This document shows, piece after piece, positions 25,272 through 34,503 of a stretch of DNA of 64,000 bases (position 1 is the first letter of the stretch; every line of letters starts with the position of its first letter). Source of the DNA: Leifsonia shinshuensis (GTDB lineage Bacteria; Actinomycetota; Actinomycetes; Actinomycetales; Microbacteriaceae); contig NZ_JAHHZQ010000005.1 of NCBI RefSeq assembly GCF_022606355.1, positions 1 to 64,000 on the forward strand. The letters run 5' to 3'. A model generated the notes under the pieces. That model made no database searches. It was not told the DNA's origin and was given only the letters and a program-made list of their open reading frames with translations. Both the position numbers and the translations under genes were made by a program.

Positions 25272-26440
25272 CCGCTGAGGTGAATGCCGCGACCGAGGCG
25301 GGGAGGAGCGCAATGGCCTCCCTTGCGGGGCTGGTCAGCGCTGTCCGGGTGGACGAGGTGGTGCTGCCGCTGCAGCGACCCGTGCGGAACGGGACCGCGT
25401 TCATCGCGCAGCGTGAGTACGTGCTCGTGACTGTCGAGACCGTGGACGGCGCGACCGGCACGGCGTGCGCGCTCACCCGCGGAGCGCCCATCCGGGCGAT
25501 GGTGGAGGACTTCCTTGCGCCACGCTTGATCGGCCAGTCCGCCTTCAACCTGCAGAACGCGTGGCAGGACAACTACCGTGCCGGTGAACTGTTCCTCGGG
25601 CGATCGGGCGCGTTCATCCGCGCTCTGTCGCTGATCGACATCGCTCTGTGGGATCTGCTCGGTGCTGTTCTGGAGCGGCCGGTCGCGGCCATCCTGGGCG
25701 GCGGGGGCGGTTCGGCGCCGGTGATGGCTGCGCTCGGGTACTACCAGTCCGACGCGGACGGTCGCATCATCGCCGACCTCGACCGCCTGACCGAGGAGTA
25801 CGTCGGCTTCGTGGAGCGCGGATTCCGCAAGTTCAAGGTGATGGCCGGAGGAGCGCCGCTCACGGTGGACGTGGAGCGAATCCGGGCGATCAGTTCCGTG
25901 CTGCCGCCGGACGCCGAGCTCGCGGTGGACGTGAACGGCGCGTGGTCTACCGCGGCCGAGGGGCTGCGCTTCCTGGACGCCGTCGATGTGCCGTTCTCCT
26001 TCATCGAGGACCCTTTCCGCCCGGACAACGATTCCGCTCTCCGCCGCTTCCGCGCGCAGTCGTCCGCGGTCGTGGCGGTCGGGGAGTGGGAGTCGGGCAT
26101 CCACCGGTTCCGTTCGCTGCTCGGTGACGGACTGGCGGACGTGCTGCGCATCGATGCGACGGCCTGTGGCGGCATCGGCGAGTGGATGCGGATCGCGGCG
26201 CTGGCGTCGGCCTACGACGCCAGCATCGTGCCGCACTACTATCCGGAGATTCACGTCCACCTCGCTGCGGCCGTGCCCGGCGTGGACGCGGTCGAGACGG
26301 TTCCGGTCGAGACAGGCGCGGACAACTTCGATGAGCTGCTGACGCACTCCGCGTGGGCGGGCGGAGCCTCGGCGACGCCGCTGGACACGCCCGGGTTCGG
26401 CACCGAGTGGGACTGGGAGAGGATCCGTCATGTCCGATGA
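25268..26440 (+). CDS. Enolase superfamily sugar-acid dehydratase (mandelate racemase subgroup)
   Basis: 390 residues with a GTG start overlapping the SDR stop. The complete mandelate-racemase-type set is visible: K188-x-K190 (FRKFKVM), metal ligands Asp221 (AVDVNGAW), Glu247 (FIEDPF), Glu273 (VGEWESG), and the dyad Asp296 (RIDATACGG) and His323 (VPHYYPEIH). Such enzymes abstract the alpha proton of a sugar acid and lose water to give a 2-keto-3-deoxy acid, as in L-fuconate, L-rhamnonate or galactonate dehydratases. It is the better candidate of the two family members in this locus for the dehydration step. It overlaps the next gene by 11 bp. Confidence 0.88.
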   Translation: MTAEVNAATEAGRSAMASLAGLVSAVRVDEVVLPLQRPVRNGTAFIAQREYVLVTVETVDGATGTACALTRGAPIRAMVEDFLAPRLIGQSAFNLQNAWQDNYRAGELFLGRSGAFIRALSLIDIALWDLLGAVLERPVAAILGGGGGSAPVMAALGYYQSDADGRIIADLDRLTEEYVGFVERGFRKFKVMAGGAPLTVDVERIRAISSVLPPDAELAVDVNGAWSTAAEGLRFLDAVDVPFSFIEDPFRPDNDSALRRFRAQSSAVVAVGEWESGIHRFRSLLGDGLADVLRIDATACGGIGEWMRIAALASAYDASIVPHYYPEIHVHLAAAVPGVDAVETVPVETGADNFDELLTHSAWAGGASATPLDTPGFGTEWDWERIRHVR

Positions 26441-27284
26441 ACCGTCGTCGCTCGCGCTGCGGTCGCGAAGCGGCCTCGAGGTGGAGGTGCGGCCGGAACA
26501 AGGGCTGGACCTGGGCTCAGCGCGGTTCCGCGGCTCCGAGCTGGCCTGGTTCGCCCCTGCGGAATGGAAGGCCGCCGACCCGTGGCTGGCTGCGTTCTCC
26601 GGCGGGCTGCTGGCGACCTGCGGGCTGCACAACGTCGGCCGGCCGAGCGACGGTCACGGCTTGCACGGCCGGTTCGCGCTGCTGCCTGCGGAGGACGTCC
26701 GGGTGCTGGATGATGAGGACGGCGGCGTGCGGGTGACGGGCACCGTGACCGATGCGGGCCTGGTCTGCCGACGTACCGTCACGCTCTGCGCCGACCGACC
26801 GGTCGTGTCGGTGACGGACACGGTCAGCAACACTGGAGCGACCGCCGTGCAGGCGCCGTTGCTCTACCACGTCAACGTGGGCGGCGCACTGGGCGTCGAC
26901 TCCGTGCAGGTGGACGGCCCGGTACAGGAAAGCGCGCAGCGCGAACCGGGCCCGGGCTGGCCGGACTGGCGGCGGCCCGGTGACGCTCCCGCGAACGATG
27001 CTTCAGGCGCCCCCGTCGAGTTCGTGTGGGAGCACACGACGACCGAGCCGTGGCTGCGGGTCCGCGACCCGCACGCCCGGCTCGGGCTGCGCATCGGCTG
27101 GAGCGGGCTCGACCGTGTGCACCAGTGGGTGGACCGCAGCGGGGGAAAGGACGCACTCGCGCTGGAGCCGGCGAACTGCTCGGTCCTCGGTCGCGCGCAC
27201 GACCGGCGCGAAGGACGGGCTCCGATGCTCGCCGCGGGAGCGGAGAGGGTGACTGGGATGAGTGTGGAGGTGCTGGAATGGTGA
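26430..27284 (+). CDS. DUF4432 / aldose 1-epimerase-like protein
   Basis: 284 residues. The protein has the galactose-mutarotase-like beta-sandwich pattern of the DUF4432 group: SGLEVEVRPEQGLDLGSARF, then GGLLATCGLHNVG, HGLHGRFALLPAEDV, PLLYHVNVGG and LALEPANCSVLGR. His residues in the HGLHG and LYHVN segments match the mutarotase active-site area. In sugar catabolic operons these proteins probably interconvert anomers of the sugar before oxidation. It overlaps the dehydratase gene by 11 bp and the next SDR by 7 bp. Confidence 0.85.
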   Translation: MSDEPSSLALRSRSGLEVEVRPEQGLDLGSARFRGSELAWFAPAEWKAADPWLAAFSGGLLATCGLHNVGRPSDGHGLHGRFALLPAEDVRVLDDEDGGVRVTGTVTDAGLVCRRTVTLCADRPVVSVTDTVSNTGATAVQAPLLYHVNVGGALGVDSVQVDGPVQESAQREPGPGWPDWRRPGDAPANDASGAPVEFVWEHTTTEPWLRVRDPHARLGLRIGWSGLDRVHQWVDRSGGKDALALEPANCSVLGRAHDRREGRAPMLAAGAERVTGMSVEVLEW

Positions 27285-28018
27285 ACGGCTCGTGCGTAGT
27301 GACCGGAGCCGCGAGCGGAATCGGCGCCGCCATCGCGGCCGAGCTGGCCGAGCGCGGCTGGGCGGTGGTCGGACTGGACCTGCATCCGGGCGACGGCGGC
27401 ACGGAGATCGTCATCGGTGACGTCGCGGATCCCGCAGCGCACCGGAGCGCCGCCGACCGTGCCGCCGAACGGGCGCCACTGCGCGGCTGGGTGAACTGCG
27501 CCGGATACAACATCTTGGGCTCCGTGGTCGAACTCGCGCACGCGGACCTGGTCCGTGGCATCGAGGTCGACCTGCTCGGCGTCTTCCACGGCACGGCGGA
27601 GGCGATGCGCCGCTTCCTGACCCTTGCCGCCGCCGATCGGGATGCGGCGGTGGTGAACATCTCGTCCATCCAGGCGGCTGTCGGATTCCCGGGCTTCGCC
27701 GCCTACGCGATGGCAAAGGGCGGGATCGAAGCGCTCACCCGACAAGTCGCGGCGGAGTACGTGACCGAGGGCGTCCGCGTGAACGCGGTCGCGCCCGGGC
27801 TCGTCGAGAGCCCGATGAACGAGGCCATACTCGACCCCGAGCGGGAGGAGCGGTGGCGGCACATCACCCCGATGGGCCGGTGGGCCAAACCGCGCGAGGT
27901 CGCGAAAGCGGTTGCGTTCCTGCTCTCCGCCGACGCCTCGTACATCACCGGTGAGGTGCTCGCGGTCAACGGCGGCGCGCTGGCGTTGGCGCCGGGGCAG
28001 GGCTCGCGCCGTGGATGA
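27278..28018 (+). CDS. Short-chain dehydrogenase/reductase (SDR), second of three
   Basis: 246 residues. Cofactor motif TGAASGIG near the N-terminus, NCAG (VNCAGYNIL), catalytic Ser in NISSIQAA and YAMAK (Tyr-x3-Lys), and a C-terminal GEVLAVNGG. The D after the second strand (GLDLHPGD) suggests a preference for NAD. It follows the mutarotase-like gene, so a sugar 1-dehydrogenase role (aldose to lactone) is plausible; 2-keto-3-deoxy-acid dehydrogenase is the alternative. Overlaps both neighbours. Confidence 0.88.
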   Translation: MVNGSCVVTGAASGIGAAIAAELAERGWAVVGLDLHPGDGGTEIVIGDVADPAAHRSAADRAAERAPLRGWVNCAGYNILGSVVELAHADLVRGIEVDLLGVFHGTAEAMRRFLTLAAADRDAAVVNISSIQAAVGFPGFAAYAMAKGGIEALTRQVAAEYVTEGVRVNAVAPGLVESPMNEAILDPEREERWRHITPMGRWAKPREVAKAVAFLLSADASYITGEVLAVNGGALALAPGQGSRRG

Positions 28019-28922
28019 CAACGCCCGCTTCCTCGACGCCGTGTCCCGGTTGCCGGCGCCCGCGATGGACGACCGTGTCGCCGCTGCGCGCGAGCGTCGC
28101 GTCCTGCTCGCCGAGCTGTTCGACAGCCCGGGGGATGCGGTGGTCGAGCAGCGTGAGGAGGTCATCGCCGGGGTGTCGGTGCGCATCTTCGAAGCCGCCG
28201 GAGCCGATGGCCGAGATGCCGCACCGCTGGTTTACGTGCATGGCGGCGGGTGGGTGGCCGGCGACCCGCGCACGCACGCGGGCATCTGCGCGCGTCTCGC
28301 TCGCCAAGCCGGCCGCACTGTGGTCTCGGTCGACTACCGCCGGCCGCCGGAGCACCGGCATCCCGCCGCGGTCCACGACGTGATCGCCGTGCTCGACGCT
28401 CTCCCGGCCGTCGCCGCGCTTGCCGGCGACAGTTCGGGCGCGCACGTCGCGTTCGAGGCCGCGGTGCACCGGGCGGCCCGCCCGGGCGTTCGCCCGATCG
28501 ACCGGCTCGTGCTCATCCAGCCCGCCTGCGACCCCGCGATGGACAGGCCGTCCTGGGCCGCATTCGGCAGCGGACGATTCCTCACCGCCGCGGCGATGCG
28601 CTGGTACTGGGACGAGTACGCCGGGCCGGAATCCGCCGGAGTCCTCCCGCTCTGGGAGCACGATCTCGCGGGACTGCCGCCCGCGCTGATCATTCTCGGC
28701 GCACTCGACCCCCTCCTGGACGAGGGCGCTGAGCTCGCCCGCCGGCTCCGAGACGCCGGAGTCGCCGTCGACGTCGTCGTCCAGCCGGATGCGCTCCACG
28801 GGAGCCTCACAATGCCGGCAGCGTTCCCCGCGCACGCGGGGGCGTTCACGACAATCGCCGCCTGGATCGCGGGCGGCGCACAGCGTGGCAGCACGCCACA
28901 GAAGGAAGGCATCACCGCATGA
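28011..28922 (+). CDS. Alpha/beta hydrolase of the hormone-sensitive-lipase type, probable carboxyl/acetyl esterase
   Basis: 303 residues with a GTG start overlapping the SDR stop. The HGGGW oxyanion motif (VYVHGGGWVAGDP), the GDSSG nucleophile motif, Asp in LGALDPLLDEG and His in PDALHGSLT form the family's catalytic machinery. No signal peptide, so it acts inside the cell. In this operon it may deacylate an imported sugar or hydrolyse a lactone or ester intermediate. Its stop overlaps the ATG of the E1 gene (ATGA). Confidence 0.88.
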   Translation: MDDNARFLDAVSRLPAPAMDDRVAAARERRVLLAELFDSPGDAVVEQREEVIAGVSVRIFEAAGADGRDAAPLVYVHGGGWVAGDPRTHAGICARLARQAGRTVVSVDYRRPPEHRHPAAVHDVIAVLDALPAVAALAGDSSGAHVAFEAAVHRAARPGVRPIDRLVLIQPACDPAMDRPSWAAFGSGRFLTAAAMRWYWDEYAGPESAGVLPLWEHDLAGLPPALIILGALDPLLDEGAELARRLRDAGVAVDVVVQPDALHGSLTMPAAFPAHAGAFTTIAAWIAGGAQRGSTPQKEGITA

Positions 28923-30898
28923 CCACGACATCCCTCTCGCCCCGTGAGCGTATCCGCCGGATGCTCCTCATCCGCCGGATGGAGGAGACCATCCTGGAGC
29001 TGCGCCGCGCGGACCGCGTCGCCGGCTCCATCCACCTCGGCGTCGGCCAGGAAAGCGCCCCGGTCGGCGTCGGGGCGCAACTCGACGAGCGCGACCGTGT
29101 CGTCGCCACGTACCGCGGGCATGGCTGGGCGCTGGTCCGCGGCGTGCCGCTGGGCAGGATCTTCGCCGAAGTGCTCGGCCGCGCGGGCGGCACCAACGGC
29201 GGACGCGCCGGCTCAGCGTATCTGACAGCGCCAGAGTACGGGTTCGTCGGCGAGAACAGCATCGTCGGCGCGGGGCTGCCGATCGCGGACGGGGTCGCGA
29301 TGGCGCAGCAGTTCCGCGGCGCCGGAGGGGTGGTCGTGGTGTCGTTCGGCGACGGCGCGACCAACCAGGGCGGCTCGCACGAGGCGCTGGTCTTCGCGGC
29401 CGCCCGGCGGCTTCCGGTCCTCTTCGTCTGCGAGAACAACTCCTGGTCGGAGATGACGCCGATCACCGACACCGTGCCCGGCGCCGAGCTGCACCGGCGT
29501 GCGGCGGGCTACGGCCTGCGCGCCGGGCTCGTGGACGGCACCGTCGTGGGCGACGTGGAGGCCGCGGCCGGCGCCGCGATCGAGCGGTTGCGCGCGGGCG
29601 GCGGACCGGAGTTCCTCGAGATCCGCGTGCCCCGCATCCTCGGCCACTACAACGGAGACCTGCAGCTCTACCGGTCGGACACCGACAAGCAGGAGCACCT
29701 GGACCGCGACCCGCTCGCGCACGAGATCGCCGCATCCGGACTCAGCGCGGACGAGATCGAGGCCGTGCGCGCCGAGGTCGAGGCCGAGGTGCAGGAGGCG
29801 CTGGCATGGGCGGAGTCCAGTCCGCTCGCCGACGTGACGACCGCCGCCGACCATGTCGTCGATGCCGCGGTCGCATTCGCGGTCGCACCGCTGCCGACCG
29901 AAGGCAAGGAGCTCGCCTACGGCCTCGCCGTCAATCGCGCGCTCGGTGTGGAGCTCGAGGAGCGGCCGGAGGTCGTGCTGTTCGGCGAGGACATCGCCAT
30001 CCCGGGCGGTACCTTCGGCGTGACCAGGAACCTGCGCAAGAACTTCGGCGAGCGAGTATTCGACACTCCCATCTCCGAGACGGCTATTCTGGGCGCCGCG
30101 GTTGGGGCGAGCATTCAGGGGTTGCGACCGGTGGTCGAGATCATGTGGTCCGATTTCATGCTCGTCGCGTTCGATCAGCTCGTGAACCAGGCCGCGAATG
30201 TCCGCTACATCTCCGAGGGCAGGGTGACCGCGCCCCTTGTGGTCCGCACCCAGCAGGGCGTCACGCCGGGATCGTGCGCGCAGCACTCGCAGAGCTTGGA
30301 GGCACTGCTCGCACACATCCCGGGACTGAGGATCGGAATGCCCTCGACCTCGGCCGACGCCTACGCGATGACCCGCGCGGCGGTCGCGGCCGACGACCCG
30401 GTGATCCTCATCGAGTCCCGCGCGATGTACCTCGACAAGGGCATCGTCGACCTCGATGCGCCGGTGGAGGCCGTCGGCGGCGCCCGCACGCGCCGCTCCG
30501 GCTCGGACGTGCTGATCGTCAGCTGGGGTCGGATGTGCGACATCGCGCTGAGCGCGGCCGACGAGCTCGCCGACAGGGGCGTGGACGCCACGGTCCTCGA
30601 TCTGCGCTGGCTCTCCCCGCTCGACGACGCCGCGATCGCCCGCGCGGTCGCCGACAACGGCGGCCGGGTCGTGGTCGCGCACGAGGCCAATCTCACGGGC
30701 GGCTTCGGCGCTGAGATCGCCGCGCGGATCGCGTCAGAGCACTTCGCGCAACTCACTGCGCCGATCGAGCGCGTCGGTCTGCCGGATGTCCGGGTGCCGT
30801 CGGCTCCGGCACTGCAGAACGCGCTCCTCCCGACCTCCGCGCACGTCCGCGACGCGGCGCTGCGCCTCACCGACGCTCGGCACGCCTATGTCGCCTGA
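28919..30898 (+). CDS. Fused E1 alpha-beta subunits of a thiamine-diphosphate 2-oxoacid dehydrogenase
   Basis: 659 residues, a natural fusion of the two E1 subunits. The alpha half (about 1-300) has the thiamine diphosphate motif, GDG at 144-146 through ENN at 172-174 (FGDGATNQ...VCENN). The beta half (about 330-650) starts GKELAYGLAVNRALG and includes LFGEDIAIPGGTFGVT, RTQQGVTPGSCAQHS and SWGRMCDIA. This is the organisation of branched-chain or acetoin-type E1 enzymes. In the complex, E1 decarboxylates a 2-oxoacid and passes the acyl group to lipoyl-E2, but neither E2 nor E3 is in the window. Its place between lactone and diketo-acid genes is unusual; the substrate may be a 2-oxoacid of the pathway. 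Overlaps the next gene by 11 bp. Confidence 0.88.
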   Translation: MTTTSLSPRERIRRMLLIRRMEETILELRRADRVAGSIHLGVGQESAPVGVGAQLDERDRVVATYRGHGWALVRGVPLGRIFAEVLGRAGGTNGGRAGSAYLTAPEYGFVGENSIVGAGLPIADGVAMAQQFRGAGGVVVVSFGDGATNQGGSHEALVFAAARRLPVLFVCENNSWSEMTPITDTVPGAELHRRAAGYGLRAGLVDGTVVGDVEAAAGAAIERLRAGGGPEFLEIRVPRILGHYNGDLQLYRSDTDKQEHLDRDPLAHEIAASGLSADEIEAVRAEVEAEVQEALAWAESSPLADVTTAADHVVDAAVAFAVAPLPTEGKELAYGLAVNRALGVELEERPEVVLFGEDIAIPGGTFGVTRNLRKNFGERVFDTPISETAILGAAVGASIQGLRPVVEIMWSDFMLVAFDQLVNQAANVRYISEGRVTAPLVVRTQQGVTPGSCAQHSQSLEALLAHIPGLRIGMPSTSADAYAMTRAAVAADDPVILIESRAMYLDKGIVDLDAPVEAVGGARTRRSGSDVLIVSWGRMCDIALSAADELADRGVDATVLDLRWLSPLDDAAIARAVADNGGRVVVAHEANLTGGFGAEIAARIASEHFAQLTAPIERVGLPDVRVPSAPALQNALLPTSAHVRDAALRLTDARHAYVA

Positions 30899-31886
30899 AG
30901 TGGGCCCCCCGCGCGTCGGCCTCGGCTGCGCACAGCTCGGGAACCTGTACACGGCGATGTCCGACGAGACGGCACTGGCGTGCGTCGAGACGGCGTGGGA
31001 CGCCGGTGTCCGCTACTTCGACACCGCGCCCCACTACGGTCTCGGTCTCTCCGAGCGCCGCCTCGGGGCCGCACTGCGCGGGCGGCCGCGCGACGCGTTC
31101 ACGGTGAGCACCAAAGTCGGCCGGCTGCTCGAGCGGAACCTGCACCCGACGGGCCGCGACACCGAAGGCTTCGAGGTGCCGGACGACCTGGTGCGCCGCT
31201 GGGACTTCAGCGCCGCCGGCATCACGGCCTCGGTCGCGGGCTCGCAGGAGCGGCTCGGACTCGACCGGATCGACATCCTGCTCGCCCATGACCCTGACCT
31301 GCGCCCGGCCACGCACGCCCAGTTCCTCGCCGAAGGCGCGCCCGCTCTCGAGGCGTTGCGGGCGGTGGGGCGGGTCGGCGCGGTCGGCGTCGGTACGAAC
31401 TCGGCCGAGGCGGCGTACGAGTACGTGACCAGTGCCGACCTTGACGTCGTCATGATCGCCGGGCGATTCAACCTGCTCGACCACTCGGCGCTGGACGGGT
31501 TGCTCGACGAGTGCGCGCGGCGCGGGATCTCCGTCGTGAACGTCGGGGCTTTCGCGAGCGGCGTGCTGGCGAATCCGACGCCGTCGGCGGCCAGCCACTT
31601 CCGCTACGAGCTCGCCTCCCCGGAGGTCCTGGCGCGCGTCTCCGCGATCGCTGGCGTCTGCGCCGCGTTCGGCACCACGCTTCCACGGGTTGCGCTCGCG
31701 TTCGCCGCATCGCATCCCGCCGTCGCCTCGGTGACGCTCGGGGCGAGCCGCCCGGAACACGTGCGCCGAAACGTGCAACTGGCCGCCTCGCCGCAGCCGC
31801 CCGCGGGCGTGTGGGGCGCGCTGGCGGAGGCGGGCCTGCTCGACGCAGAAGTGGTGGAGCGGCTCCGGCTCGGGAGCCCGGGATGA
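30888..31886 (+). CDS. Aldo/keto reductase, L-fucose dehydrogenase-like
   Basis: 332 residues. AKR motifs: YFDTAPHYGLGLSERRLGAA (with the catalytic Asp and Tyr), STKVGRLL (Lys) and ILLAHDPD (His). The insert after the Lys (RNLHPTG...FEVPDDLVRRWDFS) is typical of the D-threo-aldose/L-fucose 1-dehydrogenase subgroup of AKRs. It would oxidise the aldose to its 1,5-lactone with NAD(P). The following genes are two lactonase-type enzymes, exactly what such a product needs. The start at ATG 30888 lies inside the end of the E1 gene. Confidence 0.87.
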   Translation: MSPEVGPPRVGLGCAQLGNLYTAMSDETALACVETAWDAGVRYFDTAPHYGLGLSERRLGAALRGRPRDAFTVSTKVGRLLERNLHPTGRDTEGFEVPDDLVRRWDFSAAGITASVAGSQERLGLDRIDILLAHDPDLRPATHAQFLAEGAPALEALRAVGRVGAVGVGTNSAEAAYEYVTSADLDVVMIAGRFNLLDHSALDGLLDECARRGISVVNVGAFASGVLANPTPSAASHFRYELASPEVLARVSAIAGVCAAFGTTLPRVALAFAASHPAVASVTLGASRPEHVRRNVQLAASPQPPAGVWGALAEAGLLDAEVVERLRLGSPG

Positions 31887-32797
31887 GCGTGCCGCGCTTC
31901 GTCGCGCCCGCTGATTCCGGTGCCTTCCTCGTCGCTTCCCCCGCCACAGAAGCCGTCTACGAACTGGCCGAGGGGCCGGCTTGGGACGCCCGGACCGGCA
32001 CTCTGACCTGGGTGGACATGGTCGCCGGACGGGTGCTGACCGGGACGCTCGACGGTTCCCGCATTCGCGAGCGATCGTCGGAGCAGCGCCCTGGCCCGGT
32101 CGCCGCGGCGCTTCCGACGGACGACGGGGGCCGCCTCGTCGTGGAGCGCGATCGCCTCGTCCGATTCGGTCCGGACGCAGCGGTCGCGGCAGTCGAGCCG
32201 CTCCCCCTGCACGCAGGCGCCGCGCAGGTGAACGACGCCGCGTGCGACCCGCACGGCCGGCTGCTGTACGGTACGAAGGGGTCGGGGCCTCAGGCGCTGT
32301 ACCGACGCGAGTTCGACGGGGCGATCACGCTCATCGATGACGACCTCACGCTCTCGAACGGGATCGCGTGGTCGCCGGATGGCGCGACGCTCTATCACGC
32401 GGATACCTTCGCCGGCGTCGTGTGGAGTCGAACCTACGACTCCAGCTCCGGACGGATCGGCCCCCGCCGCTCCCACGTCGATCTGGGTGGCGCGTGGCCG
32501 GACGGAATCGCTGTGGATGTGGCCGGTCGGGTGTGGGTGGCGGTGTGGGGCGCCGGCGAGGTCCGCGGATACGGTGTCGAGGGCGGGCTCGAGTACACGA
32601 TCGCGGTCGCGGCACCGCACACGTCGAGCGTCTGCTTCGCCGGCGCGGAACGGGAGGTGCTGGTCATCACGACCGCACGAGACGGCCTGACGGCGGACCA
32701 GCTCGCGGAGTGGCCCGAATCAGGCCGCGTCTTCCTCGTCGACGCCGTTGCGCCAGGCGTGACCACGACCGCGTTCCGGACGGTCGCGCATGAGTGA
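31883..32797 (+). CDS. SMP-30/gluconolactonase family lactonase
   Basis: 304 residues; ATG overlaps the AKR stop (ATGA). Six-bladed beta-propeller pattern of SMP-30: LAEGPAWDARTGTLTWVDM (metal Glu), QVNDAACDPHGRLLYGT (Asn/Asp), LSNGIAWSPDGATLYHADT (Asn and Asp metal ligands), GGAWPDGIAVDVAGRVWVA (catalytic Asp). It opens a sugar lactone to the aldonate in the cytoplasm. A second lactonase of a different family follows immediately. Confidence 0.9.
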   Translation: MSVPRFVAPADSGAFLVASPATEAVYELAEGPAWDARTGTLTWVDMVAGRVLTGTLDGSRIRERSSEQRPGPVAAALPTDDGGRLVVERDRLVRFGPDAAVAAVEPLPLHAGAAQVNDAACDPHGRLLYGTKGSGPQALYRREFDGAITLIDDDLTLSNGIAWSPDGATLYHADTFAGVVWSRTYDSSSGRIGPRRSHVDLGGAWPDGIAVDVAGRVWVAVWGAGEVRGYGVEGGLEYTIAVAAPHTSSVCFAGAEREVLVITTARDGLTADQLAEWPESGRVFLVDAVAPGVTTTAFRTVAHE

Positions 32798-33635
32798 CGG
32801 CCACCTCGTCGACACTCACGTCCACGTCTGGGATCGGACGGTCCTGCGCTACCCGTGGCTGGATTCCGAGCCAGAGCTCGGCCGGCCCGCCCTCCCCGCG
32901 AGGATCGACCGCGATGCCGGAGCCGACTCGATGCTGCATGTGCAGGCCGACTGCGAACCCGGTCAGGCGATGGCCGAGATCGACTGGGTGCGGAGCATCG
33001 ACTGGCCCGAGCTCTCCGGAATCATCGCCTTCGCCGATCTCGAACGGCGGGCTGGGCGGCAGTCGCTTGCCTCGCTCGCAGATGAGCGCCTGGTGGTCGG
33101 CGTGCGACAGATTCTGCGAGGGATGAGTGCGAGCCGACTCAGCAGGTTGGCTCCCGCTTTCGCTGACCTCCACTCCGCCGCGCTCACCTTCGACGCCACC
33201 GTCGAGCGCGGCCAGCTTCGGGAGCTCGCGGCGCTGCATGCGCGATCCGAGGCGACGACCGTCGTCCTCGACCATCTCGGCGACCCACCGCTCGACGCCG
33301 AATGGTCATCTGCGGAGGCCGCCCAGTGGCGCGACGGCATCCGAGCCGTCGCCGAGTGCCCGGCCGCCGTTCTCAAGGTCTCAGGTCTTTCGGCGGCGTC
33401 CCGGGAGGGCGAACGCTGGCAGCACACGTCACGTTTCGTGCGGTTTGCGTTCGAGGCATTCGGACCCGCACGCACTGTGCTCGGAAGTGACTGGCCTGTC
33501 ACCGCACCGGTGTCTTCGCCTGGCATCCCGTGGCACCGAGTGCTCGACACCGAACTCACCGGCGATCCTGCCGCGCTCGAACAGGTTCGCTCCGGAACAG
33601 CGAATCGGACCTATGGAAAGGAATACGTCACATGA
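32790..33635 (+). CDS. Amidohydrolase-family lactonase (L-fuconolactonase/rhamnonolactonase-like, COG3618)
   Basis: 281 residues. The TIM-barrel amidohydrolase signature is present: HxH in LVDTHVHVWDR, the YPWLDSE segment after it, a His in VVLDHLGDPP and the terminal Asp in LGSDWPVTAP. COG3618 members include L-fucono-1,5-lactonase and other sugar lactonases. It overlaps the SMP-30 gene by 8 bp. The presence of two unrelated lactonases side by side suggests two lactone substrates (1,4 and 1,5 forms, or two sugars). Confidence 0.87.
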   Translation: MSDGHLVDTHVHVWDRTVLRYPWLDSEPELGRPALPARIDRDAGADSMLHVQADCEPGQAMAEIDWVRSIDWPELSGIIAFADLERRAGRQSLASLADERLVVGVRQILRGMSASRLSRLAPAFADLHSAALTFDATVERGQLRELAALHARSEATTVVLDHLGDPPLDAEWSSAEAAQWRDGIRAVAECPAAVLKVSGLSAASREGERWQHTSRFVRFAFEAFGPARTVLGSDWPVTAPVSSPGIPWHRVLDTELTGDPAALEQVRSGTANRTYGKEYVT

Positions 33636-34501
33636 AACTCCTCCGCATCGGCGAGCCAGGGAGGGAACGTCCGGCGGTGCTCGTGGACGGAAGGGCGCGA
33701 GACGTGTCCGGCGTTGTGCGGGACTTCGATGCCGCGTTCTTCACGGAGGGCGGGCTCGCCGCGCTTCGGGACGCGATCGACGGTGATCTCGCCGCGTTTC
33801 CGGAGGCCGGCGACGATCAGCGGATCGGGCCGCCCGTCGCGCGACCGGGACAGGTCTGGTGTGTCGGCGTCAACTATCGCGACCACGCGGCGGAATCGTC
33901 GCTCGAGGTTCCCGGGGAGCCGCTGATCTTCGGAAAGGCGGCGAACACCGTCGTCGGTCCGAACGACGACGTGAGGATCCCGCCCGGAAGCGTCAAGACC
34001 GACTGGGAGGTCGAGCTCGGCGTCGTCATCGGGCGGCGTGCCCGCTATCTCTCCGACGACGAAGACCCGCTCGATTACGTGGCGGGCGTGACCATCTCCA
34101 ACGACATCTCCGAGCGCGAATGGCAGCTCGAACATGCAGGACAGTGGATCAAAGGCAAGTCGTTCGAGACATTCAACCCTCTCGGTCCGTGGCTGGTCAC
34201 GCTGGACGAGGCCGGAGAGCTGGGCAGCCTGACTCTCGAACTGGACCTCAATGGAGCGCCGCAACAGCGAGGGACGACAGCGGACATGGTGTTCGGGGTG
34301 GCCGAGATCGTCCGCTACCTCAGCCGGTTCGCCGTGCTGGAACCAGGCGACCTGATCAACACCGGCACCCCCGCAGGGGTGGGGCTCGGAATGGATCCAC
34401 AGCGGTATCTGCGTGCGGGGGACGTGGTGGACCTCCGGATCACCGGGCTCGGCGCCCAGCACCAGCGCCTCGTCCCACCCAGCTCGAACACGAAGGAGTA
34501 G
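33632..34501 (+). CDS. Fumarylacetoacetate hydrolase family, probable 2,4-diketo-3-deoxy-sugar-acid hydrolase
   Basis: 289 residues; the ATG overlaps the previous stop (ATGA) after GGAAAGGA. FAH features: WCVGVNYRDHAAES, the metal ligands in DWEVELGVVIG, the NDISEREWQ segment and GDLINTGTPAGVG. In the L-fucose and L-rhamnose diketo-hydrolase pathways a member of this family splits the 2,4-diketo-3-deoxy acid into pyruvate and L-lactate. Its pairing with an SDR two bases downstream (34504) matches the last two steps of that route. Confidence 0.9.
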   Translation: MKLLRIGEPGRERPAVLVDGRARDVSGVVRDFDAAFFTEGGLAALRDAIDGDLAAFPEAGDDQRIGPPVARPGQVWCVGVNYRDHAAESSLEVPGEPLIFGKAANTVVGPNDDVRIPPGSVKTDWEVELGVVIGRRARYLSDDEDPLDYVAGVTISNDISEREWQLEHAGQWIKGKSFETFNPLGPWLVTLDEAGELGSLTLELDLNGAPQQRGTTADMVFGVAEIVRYLSRFAVLEPGDLINTGTPAGVGLGMDPQRYLRAGDVVDLRITGLGAQHQRLVPPSSNTKE

Positions 34502-34503
34502 TC

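Noticed and set aside
29213-30682. 489-codon minus-strand frame opposite the fused E1 gene
   Set aside because: Shadow of the E1 coding strand; Asp/His/Arg-rich without motifs.
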